Positions 1-6,042 of a stretch of DNA of 64,000 nt are shown in pieces; within the stretch, counting starts at the first letter, position 1; each line of letters opens with the position of its first letter. Made by a program: the position numbers and the translations under genes. Source of the stretch: Flavobacterium piscinae (GTDB taxonomy: Bacteria > Bacteroidota > Bacteroidia > Flavobacteriales > Flavobacteriaceae); the NCBI RefSeq assembly GCF_004122145.1, contig NZ_SBKQ01000004.1, positions 124,001 through 188,000 on the forward strand. The letters run 5' to 3'. Under the pieces are notes generated by a model that had not been told where the DNA came from, searched no databases, and saw nothing but the letters and a program-made list of their open reading frames with translations.

Positions 1-172
1 GCAACGTCAGCGGTTGAAAATAGGCAATCTTTTGTTGGTTTTTCCGACTCGAAAACGCGTTGGGCACAAAGTAACTCTTCACCCCATCGGTGCGGGTAAA
101 GCACTTCACAATCAGGGATTTTTCCTGGTACTTTAACGCCGAAATCACGAGGGCTTTGGTTTTGACTTGCAT
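1..172 (-). CDS. recO: DNA repair protein RecO, N-terminal 57 residues (cut by window edge)
   Basis: Reading the minus strand from an ATG at 172 gives a frame open to the window edge, starting MQVKTKALVISALKYQEKS. This matches the N-terminal OB-fold strand of Bacteroidetes RecO, in which short repeats of the form KTKA-VIS--KY-EKS-IVKCFT are typical. RecO helps load RecA in the RecF pathway and anneals complementary strands. Only the first 57 codons are present, so neither the helical domain nor the zinc-finger region can be judged. The GC content is visibly higher than in the RM genes just to the right, which marks this as core chromosome at the edge of an acquired segment. Confidence 0.85.
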   Translation of the reverse strand, partial: MQVKTKALVISALKYQEKSLIVKCFTRTDGVKSYFVPNAFSSRKNQQKIAYFQPLTL

Positions 173-234
173 GGGGTAAAGGTAAAAAATATGCGGTGCC
201 GGATGAAAAGTAAAGCCTAACTTTTTTCGCCATG

Positions 235-360
235 TTGTCATTGCTTCGCCAATTCGAGCAAAGCTCTCGTGTGCGAAGAAGGAGGAATCTCTCCGCTATC
301 TTGTCATTGCTTCGCCAATTCGAGCAAAGCTCTTGTGTCCGACGCAGGAGGAATCTCACC
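235..360. repeat. Two tandem copies of a 66-bp hairpin-containing repeat
   Basis: Unit 1 runs 235-300 and unit 2 starts at 301. Both begin TTGTCATTGCTTCGCC and continue through GGAGGAATCTC with a few differences. Each unit contains an imperfect palindrome, GCTTCGC followed by eight bases and GCAAAGC, able to form a short hairpin. The sequence resembles the dispersed GTCATTGC...AATCTC repeats of many Bacteroidetes genomes (recalled, not searched). It sits between the start of recO and the RM cassette. Confidence 0.75.
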
Positions 361-414
361 AACAAACATAAAGTTACATTTGAAAAATAGTTAATAAATA
401 ATAATCTATGCTTA

Positions 415-440
415 CAATAGTAGGCGGGTCAATTGTAGGC
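415..440 (+). promoter_or_regulatory. Candidate operator of the RM regulator: direct repeat CAATAGTAGGC / CAATTGTAGGC
   Basis: Two 11-bp direct repeats differing at one base lie at 415-425 and 430-440, with starts 15 bp apart, 20 bp upstream of the XRE regulator gene. Their position and spacing fit binding sites for a dimeric helix-turn-helix regulator such as a controller protein of a restriction-modification system. The assignment to the protein at 461 is an inference from position only. Confidence 0.35.
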
Positions 441-460
441 ATAACAATAATTTTAAAAAC

Positions 461-682
461 ATGAATATCAAAGAAAAATTTGGACAAAAAGTCAGAACAC
501 TCAGAGAAGAAAAGTCCATGTCAATCGAGCATTTAGCGAATATTTCCAACGTAGACAGAAACTATATTTCTGACATCGAAAAAGGAAAAAGAAACCTTTC
601 CATAGAAATTATGGAAAAAATAATAACCGCCTTGGAATCTGATTTTACCGGATTCTTTAATGATAAAATTTTTAAAAAATGA
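461..682 (+). CDS. XRE-family HTH regulator, probable RM controller protein
   Basis: This 73-residue protein is almost entirely one Cro/C1-type helix-turn-helix domain: KVRTLREEKSMSIEHLA, then NISNVDRNYISDIEKGKRN as the turn and recognition helix. The size and single-domain build match controller (C) proteins of type II RM systems, which delay or balance nuclease expression. It overlaps the methyltransferase start by four bases (ATGA at 679-682), so the two are translationally coupled. A pair of 11-bp direct repeats lies just upstream. Base composition is AT-rich like the next three genes and unlike recO. It could also be a general repressor carried with the cassette. Confidence 0.8.
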   Translation: MNIKEKFGQKVRTLREEKSMSIEHLANISNVDRNYISDIEKGKRNLSIEIMEKIITALESDFTGFFNDKIFKK

Positions 683-1908
683 AAATGAAGGAGAAAATAT
701 CAATTGAGGAATTTGACAACAAAAAATTTAAAATTCGTTTTGTTGAGGAAGATGATAATAGGAAAGCTATTTTAACTCATTATCTTCATAATTACAGAAA
801 TGGTGTAAAAAAACATTATGAAAAAGATGCGATTGAATATCTAAATCAAATCGTTGAGTATAAAAATCATGAAGAAAAATTAAATTTAGTCTCCGATGTT
901 GCTTTGCAACAACTTCTTTTTGAAGTTGAAAATGTACCTTTTCCAACTCCTGAAAATTACACTTTTAAATTTATTGATTTATTTGCAGGAATTGGTGGTT
1001 TTAGACTTGCATTGCAAAATTTAGGAGGAAAATGCGTATTCACCAGTGAATGGGACGAAAATGCAAAAAAAACTTATCGAGCTAATTTTGGTGAAACACC
1101 GTTTGGAGATATTACTAAAGAATATACAAAAGATTACATCCCTTCAGATTTTCAAGTTCTTTGTGCTGGCTTTCCATGTCAGGCGTTTTCTATTGCAGGT
1201 TATCGAAAAGGATTTCATGATACAAGAGGAACATTATTCTTTGATATTGAAAAAATTGTTGAAAAACATAGGCCAAAAGTGGTATTTCTAGAGAACGTGA
1301 AAAATTTAGTTTCTCATGACAATGGAAATACATTTAAAATAATTATTGAAATCTTAGAGGAAAAATTAGGTTACAAAACATATACAAAAGTTCTAAATTC
1401 TTCAACACATGCTAATGTTCCACAAAATAGAGAAAGAATCTTTATTGTAGCTTTTGACCCAAAACAAGTAACAAACCACAATAATTTTAAGTTCCCAGAG
1501 CCAATTCCTTTGACTAAAACAATTCATGATGTTTTAGAAAAAGGTAAACAAGCAGAATATTTATATTATAAAAAAAATCATCCATATTATCCTGAGTTAG
1601 AAAAAACCATAACATCAAAAGATACAATTTATCAATGGAGGAGAGTTTATGTAAGAGAAAATAAGAATAATATGTGTCCTACTTTAACAGCAAATATGGG
1701 AGCAGGAGGTCACAATGTACCATTAATTTTAGATGATTATGGGATAAGAAAATTAACTCCAAAAGAATGCTTTGCTTTTCAAGGATATCCAGTTGACAAA
1801 TATATTTTACCAAATATTTCGAATAGTGGATTATACATGCAAGCTGGTAACTCAGTAACAACAACATTAATCGAAAGAATTGCTAATGAAATTTTAAAAA
1901 CTTTATGA
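679..1908 (+). CDS. DNA (cytosine-5-)-methyltransferase of a type II RM system
   Basis: The protein has 409 residues. An N-terminal extension of about 95 residues precedes the C5-methyltransferase core. Motif I is FIDLFAGIGGF (98-108), binding S-adenosylmethionine. Motif IV is GFPCQAFS, with Cys167 as the catalytic nucleophile. Motif VI is ENV (205-207), motif VIII QNRERIF (249-255), and motif X QAGNSV near the C-terminus. The target-recognition region lies between motifs VIII and IX and includes YQWRRVYVRENK. It overlaps both neighbours by four bases. The enzyme would methylate the cassette's recognition site. I suspect a GC-rich pentamer of the GCNGC type from the recognition region, but this is from memory and weak. 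Confidence 0.93.
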   Translation: MKMKEKISIEEFDNKKFKIRFVEEDDNRKAILTHYLHNYRNGVKKHYEKDAIEYLNQIVEYKNHEEKLNLVSDVALQQLLFEVENVPFPTPENYTFKFIDLFAGIGGFRLALQNLGGKCVFTSEWDENAKKTYRANFGETPFGDITKEYTKDYIPSDFQVLCAGFPCQAFSIAGYRKGFHDTRGTLFFDIEKIVEKHRPKVVFLENVKNLVSHDNGNTFKIIIEILEEKLGYKTYTKVLNSSTHANVPQNRERIFIVAFDPKQVTNHNNFKFPEPIPLTKTIHDVLEKGKQAEYLYYKKNHPYYPELEKTITSKDTIYQWRRVYVRENKNNMCPTLTANMGAGGHNVPLILDDYGIRKLTPKECFAFQGYPVDKYILPNISNSGLYMQAGNSVTTTLIERIANEILKTL

Positions 1909-3044
1909 AGTCATTTGCTGAAATTGATATAGAAAATAATGGAAATTACATAAAATTACTTTCCGCTGTTTCCAAATTATCTGGATTATTTAGCGAAAGT
2001 CGTGTCCCATATTTATATTATAGAGCAGCTGAAAATATTTTTTGTAGAAGTTTTAATGCAGAAAATTTGTCAAGAGGAGATAGTGCTTTTGATGCTAAAC
2101 ATTTTAACATAGGAGTTGGTTTAAAAACATTTATTTGCGAAAAAAATTCTAGCACTGAAAAAATTGCTGAATTTAATAAACTTTCCAACCAATTAAAAAA
2201 TTTAAAAGGAAAAGACCTTGCAATTAAATTGGCAGAATTTAGAAATGAAAGAATTGAATTAGCAAAAAGATTATATAATACAGAAAATTCACTTTATCAT
2301 GTTGTTGCCAGAAAAAAAAACGAACTATTTCTATACGAAACGGACTATGAATTAATAAACATTAATAATATTAATTCTATCAAATCAACAGCTGCTGGTA
2401 TTCAATTTGAAGATGGAAAAAATTTTTACTCTTTTAATTTTTCAAAAAGTACACTTTTCAGAAAGTTTGAGGTTCCAAAAAATACTTTTAATATACCTAT
2501 TGAAATTATTGAGGACCCTTATACTTTGCTGTTACAAATATTTAATGAATACAAAGACCTTTCAACTTCAAAAGATTTATTAGTTAAAGGTGAAAATTAT
2601 GTGATTTTACCACTTTATGGTTTAAAAAATGGGAAAAAATTTGTGTTTGAAAAAAGTGGTTTAAATCAATGGAATGCCGGTGGAAGAAAAAGAGATTTCG
2701 GTGAAGTTTACATACCGATTCCAATAATTATTCATCATTTATATCCTAATTTTTTTCCACAAAGAGATAAGGGTTTTAACTTAACTGTTCCTAGTGGTGA
2801 AACTTTTAATGCAAAAGTTTGTCAAGAAAATTCTAAAGCATTAATGACAAACCCAAATAAGGCTTTATCAGATTGGTTATTAAGAAAAATTCTAAACTTA
2901 AAAGAAGGCGAATTAGCTACAATAAAAAAATTAGAAGAACTCGGTTTTGATAGTGTAATGATAACAAAAAAGGATGAAAACAACTTCAAAATCGACAAAG
3001 CCGGTTCTGATAGTTATGAAAAATTCATAAATGAAAATCAATAA
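1905..3044 (+). CDS. Putative type II restriction endonuclease with C-terminal B3-like DNA-binding domain
   Basis: This 379-residue protein starts four bases inside the methyltransferase gene, the usual place for the cognate nuclease. The C-terminal part (about 255-350: WNAGGRKRDFGEVYIPIP, then NLTVPSGETFNAKVCQ and NPNKALSDWLL) resembles the B3-like DNA-binding domain of NgoFVII/BfiI-type enzymes. The N-terminal 200 residues would be the nuclease. In BfiI this is a phospholipase-D-like fold, but I see no clean HxK motif here. Candidate residues are Asp63/Lys65/Lys74, His132 and the NFSKS stretch at 178-182. Codon use is strongly AT-rich, as in the rest of the cassette. Function is inferred from position plus the C-terminal motif. 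Confidence 0.7.
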   Translation: MKSFAEIDIENNGNYIKLLSAVSKLSGLFSESRVPYLYYRAAENIFCRSFNAENLSRGDSAFDAKHFNIGVGLKTFICEKNSSTEKIAEFNKLSNQLKNLKGKDLAIKLAEFRNERIELAKRLYNTENSLYHVVARKKNELFLYETDYELININNINSIKSTAAGIQFEDGKNFYSFNFSKSTLFRKFEVPKNTFNIPIEIIEDPYTLLLQIFNEYKDLSTSKDLLVKGENYVILPLYGLKNGKKFVFEKSGLNQWNAGGRKRDFGEVYIPIPIIIHHLYPNFFPQRDKGFNLTVPSGETFNAKVCQENSKALMTNPNKALSDWLLRKILNLKEGELATIKKLEELGFDSVMITKKDENNFKIDKAGSDSYEKFINENQ

Positions 3045-3056
3045 AAAAAGTAAAAA

Positions 3057-3449
3057 ATGGCAAAAAGTGGCGATCGTTTTATAACAACATTAAAAAGAGC
3101 ACATCTAGAATGGGGTTCATTTAGACATACAAATTCCAGAGGGATTATTTATGGTGAAGGTTATTTACAGATACCTGCTAAAGAGGCAAGAAGACTGAAT
3201 ATAACCAATAGTAATTTAGTTGGAGGAAACAACGTATACATTTGTTCATCTACTGACGGCTTTTTAAATAATATCACTTTAAAATCTACAGGTTGTAATA
3301 AAGCTGGTGATATTTATGCAAAACAATTTAATGGTAATGGTAATTTGAAATTGATTGGAAATTGGTTTAGTCACATAAATGCAAAGGTTGGAGACCAAAT
3401 TGAAATTCTTTGGATTACTTCAAATAAAATTCAAATCAGAAAATTATGA
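3057..3449 (+). CDS. Small conserved protein of the RM cassette, possibly a stand-alone B3-like DNA-binding domain
   Basis: This 130-residue protein lies 12 bp after the endonuclease and has the same AT-rich composition, so it belongs to the cassette. It has no signal peptide or membrane segment. The motif GEGYLQIPAKEARRL (33-47) parallels GEVYIPIPIIIHHL in the endonuclease. A later AKQFNGNGNLKLIGNWF parallels AKVCQENSKALMTN...LSDWL there. This suggests a free-standing relative of the B3-like recognition domain. A role as nuclease specificity subunit or inhibitor is speculation. I recall similar small proteins beside related RM systems but cannot name a characterised member. Confidence 0.6.
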   Translation: MAKSGDRFITTLKRAHLEWGSFRHTNSRGIIYGEGYLQIPAKEARRLNITNSNLVGGNNVYICSSTDGFLNNITLKSTGCNKAGDIYAKQFNGNGNLKLIGNWFSHINAKVGDQIEILWITSNKIQIRKL

Positions 3450-3491
3450 TTGTAACATAATTTTTGCAGAATAAATTAACTCCAAAAATTC

Positions 3492-3899
3492 CTAAACCAA
3501 ACCCATCATTCCTATTATGATCGTTTCACAGAAGATATACTTTTCTATTTTAATGACGATTTCACGAAACAAGCCCACATTTGACTTCTTACATGAGCTA
3601 AACTGTCCCCAACCATAAAACAAAAAATAGACTTTATCCTTTCTCAATTCGTCCTCAAATTCAACCCTGAAAACGAGACCGAAAATGACTTCATTCACTA
3701 CTATCTCGGGAGCTGAAATTTTACCTTTTCCTACCCAATTCCTTAAGGGTTGTGGTACTAAAATTCCATAAACCTCCCTAAAATCAATGCTTTTAGTAAA
3801 ACCAAACCATTTATAAACGTTGATACTACTTGTAAAAAGTGTTCCAATACATTGTAAATACTGGTCAGAGCAGGTTTTTAGCCACTTTCTAATTGGTTC
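3492..3899 (-). pseudogene. Possible decayed coding remnant, frame open without an ATG
   Basis: On the minus strand the frame from 3899 to the stop at 3492 stays open for about 135 codons, which is long for such AT-rich DNA. The translated text looks protein-like (for example KSIDFREVYGILVPQPLRNW, then EFEDELRKDKVYFLFYGW). There is no ATG near the beginning; the first plausible start is a GTG at 3698, and a stop codon lies just upstream of 3899. It may be the tail of a gene that lost its 5' end when the RM segment arrived. No family was recognised, and chance openness is not excluded. Confidence 0.3.
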
Positions 3900-3907
3900 C
3901 TATTTCC

Positions 3908-3951
3908 TTCGGGTTTTGTTCGGGTTTCGTTCGAGATGGGTTCGGGGTTGT
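3908..3951. repeat. Array of four 11-bp units, TTCGGGTTTTG type
   Basis: Four consecutive 11-mers begin with TTCG at 3908, 3919, 3930 and 3941: TTCGGGTTTTG, TTCGGGTTTCG, TTCGAGATGGG and TTCGGGGTTGT. The first two differ at one base and the last two are more diverged. The period equals that of the second array at 4158-4201 although the unit sequence differs. Confidence 0.65.
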
Positions 3952-4070
3952 GGTACACTTTGTTGAAGGCTACTTTTCAAAAAAAGGAGGGGTTCAAAAC
4001 CAAGGTGCTCGTAAACCACTACTTCACCCAAAAAAGCGTAAAAAACACATGTCTATTTCACCAAAAAAAC

Positions 4071-4078
4071 TATCTTTG
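4071..4078 (+). promoter_or_regulatory. Exact TAnnTTTG -7 element (TATCTTTG) with no gene following
   Basis: TATCTTTG matches the Bacteroidetes -7 consensus. It is followed by GTGTGTGTAGCGGTA, then ten bases and TACCG, which can fold into a short hairpin, and then a T-rich run near 4130. No -33 TTG is visible at the usual distance and no good reading frame follows. If used, it would give a short untranslated RNA. Confidence 0.25.
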
Positions 4079-4157
4079 TGTGTGTAGCGGTATTTTAGTA
4101 TTTACCGGTGCGGTGTTACTTCCTTTTTTTGTTTTTCCCTTTTAGTAGTTCATCAAT

Positions 4158-4201
4158 ATAGTATAGGTATAGTACTAGTATAGTACTGTTATAGTATACG
4201 T
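4158..4201. repeat. Array of four 11-bp units, ATAGTAYNNGT
   Basis: Four contiguous 11-mers are ATAGTATAGGT (4158-4168), ATAGTACTAGT (4169-4179), ATAGTACTGTT (4180-4190) and ATAGTATACGT (4191-4201). The period is close to one DNA helical turn, so bound proteins would lie on one face of the helix. It is located about 130 bp beyond the stop codon of the minus-strand SRPBCC gene. Confidence 0.75.
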
Positions 4202-4328
4202 ATGGCAGACCATCCCCTGATCAAAGCCTGATGAAAGTCGTGTCAAAGTCGTAGTAAAGCTATATTCAATTCCTATACAAAGTTATTTCGCCTTGCCTTT
4301 TAAACTTTTAAACGTTTAACCTTTTAAA

Positions 4329-4778
4329 CTAATCTTCACACAACTCCTTCAAAATCGCCAATGCTTTCGGCCATGTCCCATCAAAATAATCCGCATAATC
4401 TTCTTTGGTGTCCATTTCAACTGTCACCGTTGTAACGCCATTGTTTTCCGAAAAGGAATAATTTTCCAAAGCATCGCCCCAACCTTCTACTTCGGGACCA
4501 TCCAAGATTTCTTTGTCGCCATCCAAAATACCCAAATGGTGAATGGAGATAAATTGATTGGGAATGTTTTCAGCAATGCGGGAAACCATGCCGCCTTTTT
4601 TTCCGTTTTCATCCGTTCCGATGAAGTGGATTTTTTCACCTTTGTTCCAACCGCCTTCAAATGTGGATGTAGGATTGAATGCCGCTGTCCATTGTTGGTA
4701 AGTAGCTTTCGCAATCATCGTAGAAAACACCTTTTCGGCTTTGGCGTTAATGGCTATGGAATACGTTAATTTTTTCAT
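4329..4778 (-). CDS. SRPBCC (AHSA1/START-like) domain protein
   Basis: This 149-residue cytosolic protein has the SRPBCC layout: an N-terminal strand MKKLTYSIAINAKAEKVFSTM, a YQQWTAAFNPTSTFEGGW segment, a GEKIHFIGTDENGKKGGMVSRIAE beta region, and a long C-terminal helix DYFDGTWPKALAILKELCE. The fold makes a deep hydrophobic cavity for a small ligand; in AHSA1 relatives the partner varies and the substrate cannot be named here. A second SRPBCC gene follows on the same strand about 100 bp upstream, with a hairpin element between them. The ATG start at 4778 is the only plausible one. Confidence 0.85.
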   Translation of the reverse strand: MKKLTYSIAINAKAEKVFSTMIAKATYQQWTAAFNPTSTFEGGWNKGEKIHFIGTDENGKKGGMVSRIAENIPNQFISIHHLGILDGDKEILDGPEVEGWGDALENYSFSENNGVTTVTVEMDTKEDYADYFDGTWPKALAILKELCED

Positions 4779-4818
4779 GTTGATTTATTTTAGGTGCTGA
4801 GGTTTTAGAAATTTGACT

Positions 4819-4859
4819 TATATGCCTTATATGGTAAAATTAAACATATAAGTCATATA
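4819..4859. repeat. 15-bp stem hairpin sharing a 15-mer with the amtB-plsC terminator
   Basis: The arms are 4819-4833 (TATATGCCTTATATG) and 4845-4859 (CATATAAGTCATATA), with one mismatch and an 11-base loop. The right arm is identical to 15 bases of the hairpin at 7407-7458, so the two are members of one small repeat family. It lies between the two SRPBCC genes. Confidence 0.7.
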
Positions 4860-4872
4860 CGTTTTTAGTAGA

Positions 4873-5295
4873 TTAACTTTTAGCTTCCTCCACATAGCGT
4901 TTGAAATTATTCAAAATCGCTTGCCAACCGTCTTTTTGCAGCTCCAACGGGTTTTGATTCTCTGCTTCAAAAACCGTAGTAACTTGGGTTGTGCTACCTA
5001 CTTTTTCAAATAATGTGGTCACTTTTCGGCCGTCTTCCAAGGTATATACCAATTTTTCATTCGGAATTAAGTCATCGTAAGTGGCTCTAAAATCGAAACC
5101 AAAACTGCCGTCTTTCGCTTCCATTCTGGAAAAATAAGCTCCACCAATAACCGGATTATTTTCAGCTCTTGGACAATGCCAATCGTCGCTGGCAAAATTC
5201 CAATTGACAATGTGCTTGGCGTTGGTATAATGATCCCAAACGACTTCAGGTGATTGATTCACTGTAGCATCAATCGTAATTTGTATTGCTTTCAT
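4873..5295 (-). CDS. SRPBCC (AHSA1-like) domain protein, second copy
   Basis: This 140-residue protein opens MKAIQITIDATVNQSPEVVW and has the typical HIVNWNFASDDWHCPRAENN segment and VYTLEDGRKVTTLFEKVGSTTQVTTVFEAE beta strands. It closes with the helix QKDGWQAILNNFKRYVEEA. This is the activator-of-Hsp90-ATPase-like (PF08327) SRPBCC pattern. It differs clearly in sequence from the neighbour at 4329, so it is a family relative rather than a recent duplicate. The DUF1801 gene upstream on the same strand often travels with such genes in Flavobacteria, but no shared pathway is established. Confidence 0.87.
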   Translation of the reverse strand: MKAIQITIDATVNQSPEVVWDHYTNAKHIVNWNFASDDWHCPRAENNPVIGGAYFSRMEAKDGSFGFDFRATYDDLIPNEKLVYTLEDGRKVTTLFEKVGSTTQVTTVFEAENQNPLELQKDGWQAILNNFKRYVEEAKS

Positions 5296-5461
5296 AGTGC
5301 TATTAATTACAGATTTCTCAACCTCTTTTAAACTTTAAACTACCTTATTTCCCTTAATGAAAAATAAGCGAAGCGTCTTATTTCCTTAATGTTAAAAAAA
5401 TTGAGTTTTTATTTCTCCAATTTTTTAAATCTGTGTTTAAACCTCTTAAACATTTAAACCC

Positions 5462-5863
5462 TTAAACAATCTTCAACCGTTCCAAAACCCCTTTCCGCTT
5501 GACAATATTCTTATAATCCCACTGAATGGTTTCCGCCTTTTGTAGCCAGCGTTTTACATCATCCTCATTGATTTCTGAAACTGAATTGAAGAAAATCGAA
5601 GCATCTTTGAACTTTTGCCCACGAACGGACAATTGTGCTTCGTCAAAATCGGCACCACTCCAAAACATCAATCGGATGCCGGCTTTTTGTTTGCTGAAAC
5701 CCACAATCGGATTACCGTCAATAAACCAAACGGGATGAGCATGCCAGATTTTTGATTCAGTAAAAGCCAAGTGCGTATCAATCAAGTGGGCTAACTGATG
5801 TGCGATTGCCTTTTCTTTTTCCTCCGATAAATTTGCTATGTAATTGGCAGTTGGTGTCTGCAT
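5462..5863 (-). CDS. DUF1801 domain protein
   Basis: The protein has 133 residues when started at the ATG at 5863 (MQTPTANYIANLSEEKEK). A seven-codon longer frame would need a TTG start and is less likely. The pattern HAHPVWFIDGNPIVGFSKQKAGIRLMFWSGADF matches DUF1801, the YdhG-like fold that includes the frataxin-like iron chaperone Fra of Bacillus. It has no signal peptide, so it is cytosolic. The acidic patch needed for iron binding cannot be judged without alignment. Its stop codon is followed by TTTAAAC-type short repeats, as are the two SRPBCC genes. Confidence 0.83.
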   Translation of the reverse strand: MQTPTANYIANLSEEKEKAIAHQLAHLIDTHLAFTESKIWHAHPVWFIDGNPIVGFSKQKAGIRLMFWSGADFDEAQLSVRGQKFKDASIFFNSVSEINEDDVKRWLQKAETIQWDYKNIVKRKGVLERLKIV

Positions 5864-5989
5864 TGTTTCTAAATTGAAAACCAAATATAATTAAAAAACA
5901 ACAACATATTTAAACAATAAATTGAGTGGGGTAAAAACAAAATAAATAAAGTTTTTTTAAATAATCCCCCATTTTTTTATATAGCTGTG

Positions 5990-6019
5990 TTTGAATAAAA
6001 TAATATTTTATTATTTTTA
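5990..6019 (+). promoter_or_regulatory. Candidate promoter of amtB
   Basis: TTTG at 5990-5993 is followed after 18 bases by TATTTTTA at 6012-6019, one base off the TAnnTTTG consensus. The amtB ATG is 24 bp further on. The segment between the boxes is a run of A and T with local dyad symmetry. Confidence 0.5.
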
Positions 6020-6042
6020 CCCCTTTAAAAATAGGGATAATT

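Larger units (their letters stand above)
3450..4328. other. Gene-poor accessory segment of about 880 bp
   Basis: No convincing intact gene was found between the RM cassette and the first SRPBCC gene. The stretch holds a start-less open frame on the minus strand (3492-3899), an array of four TTCGGG-type 11-mers (3908-3951), an exact TATCTTTG promoter-like element (4071-4078) followed by a small hairpin, an array of four ATAGTA-type 11-mers (4158-4201), and a TTTAAAC-rich tail (4297-4328). A short plus-strand frame at 3936-4145 has an implausible composition and looks fortuitous. Confidence 0.6.

Noticed and set aside
3936..4145. 69-codon plus-strand frame after the RM cassette
   Set aside because: It runs through the 11-bp repeat array, has an implausible composition and overlaps another equally good short frame; treated as fortuitous.
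3450..4328. Integrase attachment site or insertion sequence ends flanking the RM segment
   Set aside because: No integrase, transposase, terminal inverted repeats or matching direct repeats with the 173-460 region were found.
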